Assembly: GCA_016861345.1 (NCBI GenBank)
Contig: BOLD01000002.1
Location: forward strand, 62,001-126,000
DNA from: Oligoflexia bacterium
Lineage (GTDB): Bacteria > Bdellovibrionota > Bdellovibrionia > Bdellovibrionales > Bdellovibrionaceae
Length of the DNA stretch: 64,000 nt
Direction of reading: 5' to 3'
Shown here: piece after piece, positions 31,786 to 40,993 of the stretch
Layout of the letters: each line of letters begins with the position of its first letter
Position numbering within the stretch: the stretch's first letter is position 1
Translations under genes and position numbers: made by a program
Notes under the pieces: generated by a model
Told to the model about the DNA's origin: nothing
The model's database searches: none
The model's input: only the letters and a program-made list of their open reading frames with translations

Positions 31786-34527
31786 ATGGCTATTGACAGG
31801 CTATTCATGATTATTGCGGGTGTCATTTTTCTCTCAACTCAAGTTGAAGCGCGGTGGGATATTCACCAAATGAAAAAAGTGCAGCAGGTCGGTGTTGATA
31901 AGCTAAAGTCAAAGAATGCTGATAGATATATTACAGTGAAAGGACAGAAGTACAGACTGATTCAGTCTTATAACTCAAAAGGTCTTGCTCAAAAAACGAT
32001 TCTCATTTCAAAAAAAGAAACGCAAATCAAAGTTGATAAAAATGGCGATGGTCGAACAGATTATTGGGAAATTCACCGACCCGGTTTGATGATCCGAGCT
32101 GAAGAACCAATGAAAAATATTTTTCAGCTGATCCAGATTAAAAAAGCGAATCCAAAGGGTTTTGATGAAGTTCAGTTGGTTTATAATGCCAAGAAGAAAA
32201 AATATTCTGTCGTAGGTCGAAGGTTTTTGCCTCCGAAAAAATACACGAAAGAAAATATCCAAGTTGATGTGAGTGGAACATGTGAGCAATCAGAGCCAAC
32301 AGTGAAAGAGGCTGTCTTGGCCTGGGAGAAAGTTTTAAGTAACTTGTCGGATGCCCCATCTGAGATAGCAGAACGAATTGAAAAAGGTCAAAATAACCTT
32401 TTTTCTTCGAGTTGTATGAGCGGCGATTTTAAGGAGAGCTTTCCATTGATCAAAGATGCGCTCACTGATGTGATGGCGTCTAGTGAAAAAGCTGGTGGAG
32501 CAAAAGAGCCGACGTATCTGTCCTGTCTAGAAAAAAATGGACTCCAATATCATGCGGCAAGGATAGAAGCAAAATTTTATGAACACCTCGAGGGAAGTGC
32601 TGGTTCAAGCAGAACCTTCAGTTCATTGATTAAATGCCAAAAGAGTTCGGACTTTGGCAGTTATAGTTCGTGGTGGGACGAAATCTCAATTGGGAAAACA
32701 AAAGATGAATTGAGCAGTGGTGTTAAGAGCAGCAATATGGCAGGAGAGACCGCGACGGGCTCGAATAGGTACGCAGGGAGACTAGTTGCCAATACTGATG
32801 GCCCAGAGGCAAATGCTAGAAAAAACTATGCGAAAACTCTTTTTCACGAGTTACTTCACTCTTCTGAAATCGAGAACGAAGGCTTCGTTCACTCGATTGA
32901 AGAGTGTTGCGGTGATCCACAAAAGTCGGACTCAGCTTCTTGCCAGGCAATGAGAGATTTTGTCACAAGAGAGAGGGAACAAAAGCTATCAAAACAAATT
33001 TTATCTCGATCAAACCCAGATCAGTACGAACAGTTACAGTCAAAAATTAGCTATGAAATCACAGATGCAGCTGAATTAAATCGTTTTCGAGAGGGAATTA
33101 GTCAAGATATCGGTTCTTCAATTGCCTCTGCGGACAAGAAATATGCGAAGATTTTAGATGACACTTCGCTTGATGTTTCACAACGTGAAGAAAAGTTAAA
33201 TCAATATAAAAAAGAGGTGCTTCAGGATTTAGATCAAAAAATATCTGCCCAGTGTGAGCGCACCACATTTGCAACAAATGTGAATAAAAAGACAGCCTGT
33301 GCGGATATTAAAAAATCCATTCTTGAAATGACAGAAAAAACTCTTGAGGACCGAGGGATAGACGGTGTCTGTCTTGATCCCAGTCGCGCATCGAGAAAAT
33401 CAGTCTCTGACTTATTAAATTCAGCAGATCCTCCGGGATTCACTCCAGCGCCGGATTCGTTTTTTAAAAAGAAAATTGAGAACCAATCTACTCCAGGAAA
33501 TACAGGCGCTCAAATAATTTGGAGATTGATGGTCAATGCGGCTTTTGCCGCAGAGGCAGCCCAGTGTGATGATATTATTCGAGATGCAATTAGTTCAGTT
33601 AATAAGCGAAATGAGTTTGAGGTCGATAGATCGAATAGCTTGGGTCTCAAAGACAGATTGGACCAGCCTGACGTTGGAGATACAAATAAAAGTATAGTTC
33701 AGGATCCTGTAAGAGCGGAGCAGACTCAAGGGGGTTTGCCGCAAGCCGAGTCAAATGCAGGAGTTCGGGCTCCTGCGGTTGCCCAAGATGAGAGCGGGGG
33801 ACAGCAATTAGGTAGCGCTCAAGGTCGACAAGATGATTTGGGAGTTGGGGATACCCGTCAAATCGATCAAATAACGAATGAGGCATTCCCTCGAGCTCAA
33901 GCAGGTGGCACAGAATATTCAGGTGGGTTAGGATCATCATCTGCAGGCAGCTCTCGGGAGTCATCACAGGATTGGTCGGCGCAGCAGCCGGTGCCAGCAA
34001 AATCGACCGCGGGACAAAATCAAATCAGTCGGACTCGCAACCAGACATTTCATTCAGCTTCATATCAAACAAAGCAGTCATTGGAAGACTCAGAGGAGTT
34101 CCATCAGGCTCAAATACCTAGAGTTCAAACTTCTACACCTTCTGCCTCAAATGGGGTTGGCGGCAGTGGAACATCTGTGAATCGAATTCCATCCCAAAGC
34201 CTAGAGCAAAACTCTACAAGACGCTATCTTGATGGAAAAGAAAAGAAGCGAATTGCGGAGGAAATTCAGAGCCAACCGAAGCTGACTTCTGGTCATAATC
34301 AGCGAGGCCCTCAATCAGTCAGTACGGCAGAGTTGGAGAAGACATTTAATCGCAGTTTCAACTCTGTCATCGCAGACCTTGAAAAACCAGACTTTCAAAA
34401 TGATTTGATGGGAAAAAAGATTCAAGTCATTGATCATAAGGGACGGGTGCATGGATATAGAGGTAAAGACCCGGCAATTAAATACGTGTATTCTATTTTG
34501 AAAAATAGATTTGTGCGGTCAAAGTAG
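31786..34527 (+). CDS. Large exported protein with HELLH metalloprotease-like motif
   Basis: A 913-residue product with a signal peptide (FMIIAGVIFLSTQVEARW). Around residue 85 is an EF-hand-like calcium loop, DKNGDGRTDYWE. Residues 354-358 read HELLH inside AKTLFHELLHSSEIENEGF, the HExxH zinc pattern, with further acidic and His residues shortly after (FVHSIEECCGD). Paired cysteines are spread over residues 160-600. From about 610 the protein becomes Gln/Ser/Gly-rich low complexity, then a basic end VYSILKNRFVRSK. I do not recognise the whole protein. First gene of a block with a cyclase and two exported paralogues, nine bases from the next gene. The upstream SD is weak. Confidence 0.75.
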   Translation: MAIDRLFMIIAGVIFLSTQVEARWDIHQMKKVQQVGVDKLKSKNADRYITVKGQKYRLIQSYNSKGLAQKTILISKKETQIKVDKNGDGRTDYWEIHRPGLMIRAEEPMKNIFQLIQIKKANPKGFDEVQLVYNAKKKKYSVVGRRFLPPKKYTKENIQVDVSGTCEQSEPTVKEAVLAWEKVLSNLSDAPSEIAERIEKGQNNLFSSSCMSGDFKESFPLIKDALTDVMASSEKAGGAKEPTYLSCLEKNGLQYHAARIEAKFYEHLEGSAGSSRTFSSLIKCQKSSDFGSYSSWWDEISIGKTKDELSSGVKSSNMAGETATGSNRYAGRLVANTDGPEANARKNYAKTLFHELLHSSEIENEGFVHSIEECCGDPQKSDSASCQAMRDFVTREREQKLSKQILSRSNPDQYEQLQSKISYEITDAAELNRFREGISQDIGSSIASADKKYAKILDDTSLDVSQREEKLNQYKKEVLQDLDQKISAQCERTTFATNVNKKTACADIKKSILEMTEKTLEDRGIDGVCLDPSRASRKSVSDLLNSADPPGFTPAPDSFFKKKIENQSTPGNTGAQIIWRLMVNAAFAAEAAQCDDIIRDAISSVNKRNEFEVDRSNSLGLKDRLDQPDVGDTNKSIVQDPVRAEQTQGGLPQAESNAGVRAPAVAQDESGGQQLGSAQGRQDDLGVGDTRQIDQITNEAFPRAQAGGTEYSGGLGSSSAGSSRESSQDWSAQQPVPAKSTAGQNQISRTRNQTFHSASYQTKQSLEDSEEFHQAQIPRVQTSTPSASNGVGGSGTSVNRIPSQSLEQNSTRRYLDGKEKKRIAEEIQSQPKLTSGHNQRGPQSVSTAELEKTFNRSFNSVIADLEKPDFQNDLMGKKIQVIDHKGRVHGYRGKDPAIKYVYSILKNRFVRSK

Positions 34528-34536
34528 GAGGGGTGA

Positions 34537-36546
34537 GTGAACTGGTTTTCTTTGAAAAGAAGATCCTTGTTTCTTTCCGCCGGATTCATTTTATCTGCTC
34601 TTGTGGCCCTCTATACATACAAACAACTTGAGATGACGACGGGAGAATTTTTCGCTAGGTACACACTTCATCGTGAGCGAGCCGTTCTTGCCTACCTTGA
34701 TGTTTCCCAGCATGTATTTCAAGCGAAAGGTATCGATGGCCTAAAGCCAATCCTAGATGGAGCAGTTGAAAATCGAATTTTTGATTGGTACTTAATCCGC
34801 CATAATAATCACCCAGTTTTTGTTAAGCCCGAGGGCATCGAAAAAATTTCGGATCTTCAATTTGAACCAAATAAACCTCAGATCACGATGAGAAAAAGCT
34901 ATCAAACCGTTGAGCTCATTGATGGACTGACGGTGACAATTGGGGTGAATAAGAATCGTTACGAATACATGAAGGCGATTTGGGAAGATCAGTACAAGAC
35001 GATTATTCAGGATGCTATAGTCCCCGTCATTCTGGCACTTTTGGTATTTATGTTCTTTTTAAAAGATATTTTGAAGCTGTTAGGTGTTATTAAAACGGGT
35101 AGTGTCGCCGAGAGGCTGAAATCGCTAGAAGATATTTCGGTGAGATCGCAAGAGGCGCTGATTTTAAAGAATTCGCTTCGTGGATATGAAGTCACGCTGG
35201 GTAAAATGGAGCATGAGCGCCGTCTACTTTCAGGTCAGGTTCTGCCCAGTATCCGGCGAGAGATTTTGCAAAACAGAAAGCCTCCTTATGAGTTCAATTG
35301 CACCCTTGTGAGAATGGACATTAATCAATTCTCAAATATGTTTAATCAATGTGATCGGGATATTTTGCTCAATCAAATTCATCAGTATTTCGAGAGGGTC
35401 ACGGTGATCGTATCGGGCTATGGTGGATATGTTCACGAATTTGTGGGTGATGAAGTTTTATTTTATTTCAAGGATGAGGAAGTAAAGGATTCTCGAAACA
35501 TGGCTTTAGCCACGGTTCGGGATATATTTGAAATGACCTCTCATTTTTCTGATCAATTTCAGAAAGCCACGAAGTTTCCTTTAATCGTCAAGGCAGCTTG
35601 TTGTCATGGGACTTTGAGATTTGGAAAGCTTGTGGATGGGTTTAATTTGGCTGGTGGAATTTTGATTGAGACGGTGAGAGTGCTTAGTCAAGTTCATGAC
35701 AAGTTAGAAAATATCTGTGTCTTTTCATCTCTGGATCCAGAATCAGTATCACCAGTAGCTCAAATGTCAAAGTATGGTGACTATCAGTTGAAGGGTTACT
35801 CTGAGACGATTTCTGTTTGGAAAGTGGATCAGTTTCACCCCCATCGTCATCCTCAGTATTGGAAATCCAACAAGTCCTTAGCTTATTGGCTGAAACAATT
35901 TGAGAAAGAAATGTCTGTTGATCCTAGTCGGGCCTTATCTGTGCTCAATGAAATTTACCAATCACCAACATACGAGATTCATTCAGATAGCATTCAGCTT
36001 TTAACTAAACAAATTCAAACCTTCAGTGGAATGAAAAATGAATTCGAGCAGTCGGCTTTGGAAACTTTAACATCACTACTTCGAGTTTTGCCTGACAATG
36101 AAGAATTAAAACAATTTTTAAAGGATCATGTGGGGCAGCTATTGAGCACGAGCAGTGAGCGCGTGCGCGCAAATATTATCGAGGTCGGCGCGGGAATTCT
36201 CAATGCCGAATCTTTGCGAAAAGTCATGTTTCATCCATCGCCTCGGATACGCGCAAATGCTCTGGTGTTGTTGGCCCGTCAGCAATTATCAAAAGAAGTC
36301 ATTGATCAGTTCCACTCGTTGATTCACTCTATCGATCCCGAGTATGTGGCTAGCGGTCTGTATGCACTTCATGAGACCATCGTCTGGTACTTGGAGCATA
36401 ACCGTGTTGCGCTCGAGGCCAATGTGGATATGAAACAAATCTATCAATATGGCATCTCACTTCGAAAAAGTGAGAATATCTCTATAGCTCGCCAGGCGCG
36501 AGAATTAGGAAAAGTGGATTTTGTGCGCCAGAAGCTTGCAAGTTAA
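34537..36546 (+). CDS. Membrane class III nucleotidyl cyclase with HEAT-like repeats
   Basis: GTG start after AGGAGGGG. The 669-residue protein has a membrane helix at about 9-27, an extracytoplasmic sensor domain of about 130 residues, and a second helix near 158-178. A class III cyclase domain follows (about 245-430): TLVRMDINQFSNMF and YVHEFVGDEVLFYF carry the two metal aspartates. The segment GGILIETVRVL keeps the Arg but has Ile where the transition-state Asn is usual, so activity is uncertain. The C-terminal 225 residues are helical, HEAT-like (SERVRANIIEVGAGI, PRIRANALVLLARQQL). It would couple an envelope signal to cAMP or cGMP, with a protein-binding tail. Sandwiched between exported-protein genes. 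Confidence 0.8.
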   Translation: MNWFSLKRRSLFLSAGFILSALVALYTYKQLEMTTGEFFARYTLHRERAVLAYLDVSQHVFQAKGIDGLKPILDGAVENRIFDWYLIRHNNHPVFVKPEGIEKISDLQFEPNKPQITMRKSYQTVELIDGLTVTIGVNKNRYEYMKAIWEDQYKTIIQDAIVPVILALLVFMFFLKDILKLLGVIKTGSVAERLKSLEDISVRSQEALILKNSLRGYEVTLGKMEHERRLLSGQVLPSIRREILQNRKPPYEFNCTLVRMDINQFSNMFNQCDRDILLNQIHQYFERVTVIVSGYGGYVHEFVGDEVLFYFKDEEVKDSRNMALATVRDIFEMTSHFSDQFQKATKFPLIVKAACCHGTLRFGKLVDGFNLAGGILIETVRVLSQVHDKLENICVFSSLDPESVSPVAQMSKYGDYQLKGYSETISVWKVDQFHPHRHPQYWKSNKSLAYWLKQFEKEMSVDPSRALSVLNEIYQSPTYEIHSDSIQLLTKQIQTFSGMKNEFEQSALETLTSLLRVLPDNEELKQFLKDHVGQLLSTSSERVRANIIEVGAGILNAESLRKVMFHPSPRIRANALVLLARQQLSKEVIDQFHSLIHSIDPEYVASGLYALHETIVWYLEHNRVALEANVDMKQIYQYGISLRKSENISIARQARELGKVDFVRQKLAS

Positions 36547-36647
36547 AGAGCTCAAAGGTTTTGGCTCAGGGCCAATCGTCTCAAAAAGAGATTCGACGTC
36601 TTAAATTGAGAATTTACCTTAAGATCCTACATCTTTGTCCAGTTTCT

Positions 36648-36655
36648 GCCGATAA
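36648..36655 (+). promoter_or_regulatory. GCCGATAA -10-like element before the tandem paralogues
   Basis: GTCCAGTTTCTGCCGATAATAAATC directly precedes the ATG at 36662. The GCCGATAA octamer is the sigma-28 -10 consensus. The distance to the ATG (14 bases from its first G) would make the message leaderless, and no SD is present. The -35 is poor (ACATCTTT). Nearly the same string precedes the gene at 11027. Confidence 0.4.
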
Positions 36656-36661
36656 TAAATC

Positions 36662-38164
36662 ATGGTCGGAATGATTCTTTTATTCATTTTGAATTGGGGT
36701 AGTGTGTCCCATGCAGGCAGTGTCGGTTGTACTTCTTGGGATATCCAGTTGAATAGGTCTGGGTGTGGGCGGACAGGGATACCTTATAATACTCAGACGG
36801 GCACGGGATTGCCATCATCGAACTACTTGCAGCAACAACCTATACCCACAGTGAATGAAATTGTGGATGATGCTGTAAGAAATAATAGCGGGCAAATTGA
36901 TTCTCAACCAAGCACCCAATCAGAAGGTTCAAATTCTAATGCGAAAGTTTGCCCATCTGGTTATACAGGAACATATTTTCATGATCCAGAGGCTGAGTGC
37001 TCAAGGGCCCAAAGCAACTCAGTGGAATGCGACGATCACTGTCAGCAGAGGTCATACGATTGTGCAGCTCAATCGATGGATTATCGTGTTGCTGATGATC
37101 AGTGTGTCCCTCGAGATGGACAAAATCAGAATGGCGATAGCAATCAACAGGCAATGTGCAGTCGGGACCTTCAAAGTGCAAAAAGCACCTGCAGTGAAGA
37201 TAATCCCGACATGAAAAAGGTGAAGTCAGATATGGAGCGCCTGACGGCGGGTGCTCAAAATATGAAAATGGGCGGAGCTATTGATCAGTGTTCACCGGTC
37301 TCATCATTTGCTGATGCGGCGGATGTCACCTTGGCCACGGTCAAAGCGAATTGTGCGATGGCGGCGCGAACATGCGAGTCTTCGTGCGCTGATGATCCAG
37401 CCAGTATCAAAGAGTGCCGCAAGGCTGGGGAGCAAGGAAACGGATTGGCGATGAATGCCACTCGAGCAGCTGTCAGTCAGTTTGGAAATCAGTGTAAGGA
37501 TTTGATGCAAAAACTTTCCAGTATGGGAAATGGAATGGGAAGCAGTGGTGGCGGCATGGGCTCAGCTTATCTTCCGTCAAATTCAAATCTGGGAAGTGTT
37601 TTACCTGGAATGAAGTCAGGTTCACAGGCATATGCCTCAAAATCTGCTGATGTGATTGGCGGATCCACAAGTGGGATTTCTAAAAAAGGTTTGGGAGCAA
37701 CTGATCTCGGTGCGCTGATGAATGGTGAAGAAGATGGGGTTTACGGTACTTCACAAACAGCGGCAGGCAAAGCTGGTGGCAGTGGTGGAGGCTCAGGTCT
37801 CGGAGGAAATAGTGGTGGAGGTGGCGGTGGCCCAGGTAAACAGCAAAAAGGAGTTGCTAGCCGTCCTGGATTAAATACGAATATTCATCGAGGATATGTC
37901 GGTTCTTCTGCAATGCCAGGGTTTGGTGGTCCTGGTGGAGCAGGCACGGCCGGCGGCGGTGTTGGCGGTCCGAACGGTCGTCCTGGTATTGGACCCAATG
38001 GACAGCAGCCTGATTGGCGAAAGTTTTTGCCAGGCGGGCAGTATGATCCTCGTCGAGGCATCGCCGGAGTGACAGGACCTGATGGAATTACGGGACCAGC
38101 GACAAATTTGTTTGATAAAGTTCATAATCGCTATGGCGCTGTTGGGCATACTTTGAAGCCTTAG
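36662..38164 (+). CDS. Exported Cys/Gly-rich protein, tandem paralogue A
   Basis: A 500-residue product with a signal peptide (ILLFILNWGSVSHAGS). Residues 95-270 hold about 17 cysteines in spaced pairs (ECDDHCQQ, ARTCESSCADD), suggesting a disulphide-braced helical unit. From about 290 it becomes Gly/Ser-rich, then the tail: SGGGSGLGGNSGGGGGGPG, a collagen-like GFGGPGGAG region, PGIGPNGQQPDWRKFLPGG and ending LFDKVHNRYGAVGHTLKP. No family recognised. The last 138 codons are almost identical to paralogue B downstream. No SD; start set by the promoter-like element and signal peptide. Eight bases separate it from gene B. Confidence 0.75.
   Translation: MVGMILLFILNWGSVSHAGSVGCTSWDIQLNRSGCGRTGIPYNTQTGTGLPSSNYLQQQPIPTVNEIVDDAVRNNSGQIDSQPSTQSEGSNSNAKVCPSGYTGTYFHDPEAECSRAQSNSVECDDHCQQRSYDCAAQSMDYRVADDQCVPRDGQNQNGDSNQQAMCSRDLQSAKSTCSEDNPDMKKVKSDMERLTAGAQNMKMGGAIDQCSPVSSFADAADVTLATVKANCAMAARTCESSCADDPASIKECRKAGEQGNGLAMNATRAAVSQFGNQCKDLMQKLSSMGNGMGSSGGGMGSAYLPSNSNLGSVLPGMKSGSQAYASKSADVIGGSTSGISKKGLGATDLGALMNGEEDGVYGTSQTAAGKAGGSGGGSGLGGNSGGGGGGPGKQQKGVASRPGLNTNIHRGYVGSSAMPGFGGPGGAGTAGGGVGGPNGRPGIGPNGQQPDWRKFLPGGQYDPRRGIAGVTGPDGITGPATNLFDKVHNRYGAVGHTLKP
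37751..38164 (+). repeat. Long direct repeat, copy A (3' end of paralogue A)
   Basis: 414 bases that align without gaps to 39355-39768 at an offset of 1604. I count about 27 differences by hand, roughly 93 percent identity, including one identical run of over 100 bases. Upstream of it the two genes are much more diverged. Confidence 0.9.
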
Positions 38165-38172
38165 GGGGATTA

Positions 38173-39768
38173 GTGAGGTTACTTTCTTATTTGGTATTTA
38201 TTTTTGTTTGCTTGCCAGATCGCCAGCTGGCTTTCGCGTGTAATAACTTGTCAGATGACGGTTCATGTTTTGATGCTGTCCCATATGAACCACCAGCCAT
38301 GCCATCAACGAGGTACGTTGAGGGGCGTATTAACCCTGCGCCAGCACCTGTGACTCAGCCAACCTATTACGGTAATGAGGGAAGCAGACCAACTTATCAG
38401 CAGATGCAGAACCCTGCGCGAAGTGTGCCAGTAAAAAGAAGTAATGCAGGTCGGCCGCCAGCGGTGAAACCGCCAGATGATACGTCAGAACCATGTGAAA
38501 AAGGAACTATTTATCCATCAGGGCACCGCTGTAATAATGTAGGTATATCAGAACCTAAGGGATCACAAACTAATTCAAATACTGAATGCCGTGACTTTGA
38601 GACAGTTAGCGGATTGTGCCCAGATAGCAATAAGTCAAATGATACAAGTTCTCCGGAGCAGGAATGTCGTGATGCGAATAATGCTTTGATTTCAAATGGC
38701 AGCAGTGGCCGATATGATTATCGAAATGGCCAGTGCTTGTATTATAACCTTGAGTGTGAGCAAAAATCTCAAGAGGCGATGAATACCTGTGATATGGATA
38801 AGAATAGTGAAACGAAGGCATTTACGGATAATGCCGACAAGGCCGCGAAAGCTTATGCAACCGCACAGCAAGGCGGAGCAATTTCGTCTTGTAATGAAAT
38901 GAGGCAGGTTGCTGCAGCAGCCAATACCGCACTGGCGACTTTGAAGGCACAGTGCAGTGTTGTGGTTTCTGAATGTAACCGTGTTTGTAATGGAGATCAG
39001 ATTACGGGCACAAAACTATGTTCGCAGGCTTCTGCACGAGTGAAAGATGCCGATATGAACACCACACAGGCCGTTATTGGTTTTCAAGATCAGCAGTGTG
39101 ATACTCTTCAAAAAGCTCTCAGCGGTTTAGCAGGCGGGAGTGGGGGCGGAGATGGAATTTCAGGAAAAATGTATGTGCCAAGTTCTAATTTATCAAATGC
39201 CCTTCCGGGAATGAAGTCGCCAAGTGGAGCTTCATCATATGCATCAACAGGTAATACTGTTGGTGGAAGCACTGGCGGACCTTCTCAAAAAGGGCTCGGA
39301 GCAACAGATCTCGGTTCTCTTATGAATACAGATGAAGATGCAATCTACGGAGACTCACAAACAGCGGCAGGCAAAGCTGGTGGCAGTGGTGGAGGCTCAG
39401 GTCTCGGAGGAAATAGTGGTGGAGGCGGCGGTGGCCCAGGTAAACAGCAAAAAGGAGTTGCTAGCCGTCCTGGATTAAATACGAATATCAATCGAGGATT
39501 TGTCGGTTCTTCTGCAATGCCAGGGTTTGGTGGCCCCGGTGGAGTCGGTGCAGCTGGCGGCGGTGTTGGCGGTCCGAACGGTCGTCCTGGTATTGGACCC
39601 AATGGACAGCAGCCTGATTGGCGAAAGTTTTTGCCAGGCGGGCAGTATGATCCTCGTCGAGGCATTGCCGGGGTGACGGGACCAGATGGAATCACAGGGC
39701 CAGCGACAAATTTATTTGATAAAGTTCATAATCGCTATGGGGCTGTCGGACACTCATTGAAGCCCTAG
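38173..39768 (+). CDS. Exported Cys/Gly-rich protein, tandem paralogue B
   Basis: GTG start after AGGGGG. The 531-residue product has a signal peptide (LLSYLVFIFVCLPDRQLAFA), a Pro/Thr-rich stretch to about residue 110, then the Cys-rich unit aligned with paralogue A (for example ISSCNEMRQVAAAANTALAT against IDQCSPVSSFADAADVTLAT). From KGLGATDLG the two converge, and the tail through LFDKVHNRYGAVGHSLKP is nearly the same. The N-terminal third differs in sequence from A. Together they look like two versions of one secreted structural or adhesive protein. The stop overlaps the convergent lysC by four bases. Confidence 0.75.
   Translation: MRLLSYLVFIFVCLPDRQLAFACNNLSDDGSCFDAVPYEPPAMPSTRYVEGRINPAPAPVTQPTYYGNEGSRPTYQQMQNPARSVPVKRSNAGRPPAVKPPDDTSEPCEKGTIYPSGHRCNNVGISEPKGSQTNSNTECRDFETVSGLCPDSNKSNDTSSPEQECRDANNALISNGSSGRYDYRNGQCLYYNLECEQKSQEAMNTCDMDKNSETKAFTDNADKAAKAYATAQQGGAISSCNEMRQVAAAANTALATLKAQCSVVVSECNRVCNGDQITGTKLCSQASARVKDADMNTTQAVIGFQDQQCDTLQKALSGLAGGSGGGDGISGKMYVPSSNLSNALPGMKSPSGASSYASTGNTVGGSTGGPSQKGLGATDLGSLMNTDEDAIYGDSQTAAGKAGGSGGGSGLGGNSGGGGGGPGKQQKGVASRPGLNTNINRGFVGSSAMPGFGGPGGVGAAGGGVGGPNGRPGIGPNGQQPDWRKFLPGGQYDPRRGIAGVTGPDGITGPATNLFDKVHNRYGAVGHSLKP
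39355..39768 (+). repeat. Long direct repeat, copy B (3' end of paralogue B)
   Basis: Matches 37751-38164 over its full length with no indel; differences are mainly third-codon changes plus one cluster around GGVGAA against GGAGTA. Confidence 0.9.
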
Positions 39769-40958
39769 ATAAGTTCGTGCAAAGCCTTCAGAGTTTTTTC
39801 TCGATCTTTTTGTTTTAGGATCAGAGAGATACTCATGGGGTTGAGAATAACTTTGGGGATTTCTATCTTATTTTCACTTAGTTTTTTTAGAACCATCTTT
39901 GGAATGTCCGAAGAAGTTGAGCTGGTGCAAGTGGCAGTGACCGAACTCATTTTGTCTGAGTGAATTTGAAAATCCTTTGATTGGGGAAGCTCTCTTTCAA
40001 TTGATTGGATGACTTCGGCGGGGCCAGTGAGAACCATTTCAATCCCGATCTTCGATGTTTCCAGAGAAAGAAGTTGGGGAAAGGGAATTTCTTTTTCGGT
40101 CAGAAAGTTTTCCAACATGGGAAGAGCTTGATCACTGGTCAGCTTTTGAGTTTTGATCAAAAGAACAGTCTCATGAGAATTTAATGCGAGAATTTTAGGG
40201 GTTTCGTACTGAGCATTTGGCATACTTCCTCCGTCACTGATGAGTGTACCATCTGCAAGTTCAGATGATGCGGGTCCAACGTAAAGGGGAACTTTATTTC
40301 GCTTTGCAAGCTCAACTGAGCGGTACTGCAATACTTTAGCTCCCCAAAAAGTCATATCGAGCAATTGGTCATAGGTAAGTTTGAGTAAAGGTTTTGCGTC
40401 TGGAATAATGTTGGGATCAGCAGTGAAAACTGCTGCAACGTCTTTCAGAATTTCACATCGTTCGGCTTTGAGAAAGGCTCCCAGAGCAATTGCAGTGATG
40501 TCGGAGCCTCCGCGCCCCAGTGTTGTGATTTCTTTTGTGATGGGGGATACGCCCTGAAATCCAGCAAGAACCACCACTTTATTTTCCTTGAGAGCCTGCT
40601 CCACTCGAAATGCCTTCACATCAGTAATTAAGGCATTGACGTGCGAATCGTCCGTTAAAATCCCAGCTTGGCTTCCTGTAAAACTAATGGCCTGACATCC
40701 CAGATCATTAAGAGCAATACTGACAAGAGCCATGCTCACTCTTTCACCAGTTGAAAGAAGCATATCCATTTCTCGACGATTTGGATTTGTAGAAACTTGG
40801 CCAGCGAGCTGAATCAGTTGATTTGTGGTTTTTCCCATGGCGCTGACGACAGCAACAACCTGAGTTCCATTTTTTGAGAGGTCTGAAATTCGCTTGGCAA
40901 CAGCTTTAATTTTCTCTGGGTCAGATAGAGTGGCTCCGCCGTATTTTTGAATGATCAA
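39765..40958 (-). CDS. lysC: Aspartate kinase
   Basis: A 397-residue aspartokinase. The N-terminus reads IIQKYGGATLSDPEKIK, the family K-F-G-G-T-S-V block with small changes (Tyr, Ala, Leu). GFQGVSPITKEITTLGRGGSDITAIALGAFL is the substrate- and ATP-binding signature, and CEILKDVAAVFTADPNIIPDAKPL the second. The C-terminal 150 residues contain ACT domains for feedback control. It phosphorylates aspartate, the step before Asd (15776) in lysine and threonine synthesis. It stands alone on the minus strand. Confidence 0.95.
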   Translation of the reverse strand: MIIQKYGGATLSDPEKIKAVAKRISDLSKNGTQVVAVVSAMGKTTNQLIQLAGQVSTNPNRREMDMLLSTGERVSMALVSIALNDLGCQAISFTGSQAGILTDDSHVNALITDVKAFRVEQALKENKVVVLAGFQGVSPITKEITTLGRGGSDITAIALGAFLKAERCEILKDVAAVFTADPNIIPDAKPLLKLTYDQLLDMTFWGAKVLQYRSVELAKRNKVPLYVGPASSELADGTLISDGGSMPNAQYETPKILALNSHETVLLIKTQKLTSDQALPMLENFLTEKEIPFPQLLSLETSKIGIEMVLTGPAEVIQSIERELPQSKDFQIHSDKMSSVTATCTSSTSSDIPKMVLKKLSENKIEIPKVILNPMSISLILKQKDREKTLKALHELI

Positions 40959-40993
40959 AGCTTGGTACTCCTGCTGAGTGCATCTACAAAATG

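Noticed and set aside
37780-38000. Repetitive Gly-codon region as a CRISPR-like or tandem-repeat array
   Set aside because: Repeats are irregular codons for Gly-rich protein, in frame, with no fixed unit or spacers.
39345-39695. 116-residue Pro-rich minus ORF
   Set aside because: Mirror of the Gly-rich repeat region of paralogue B; composition artefact.
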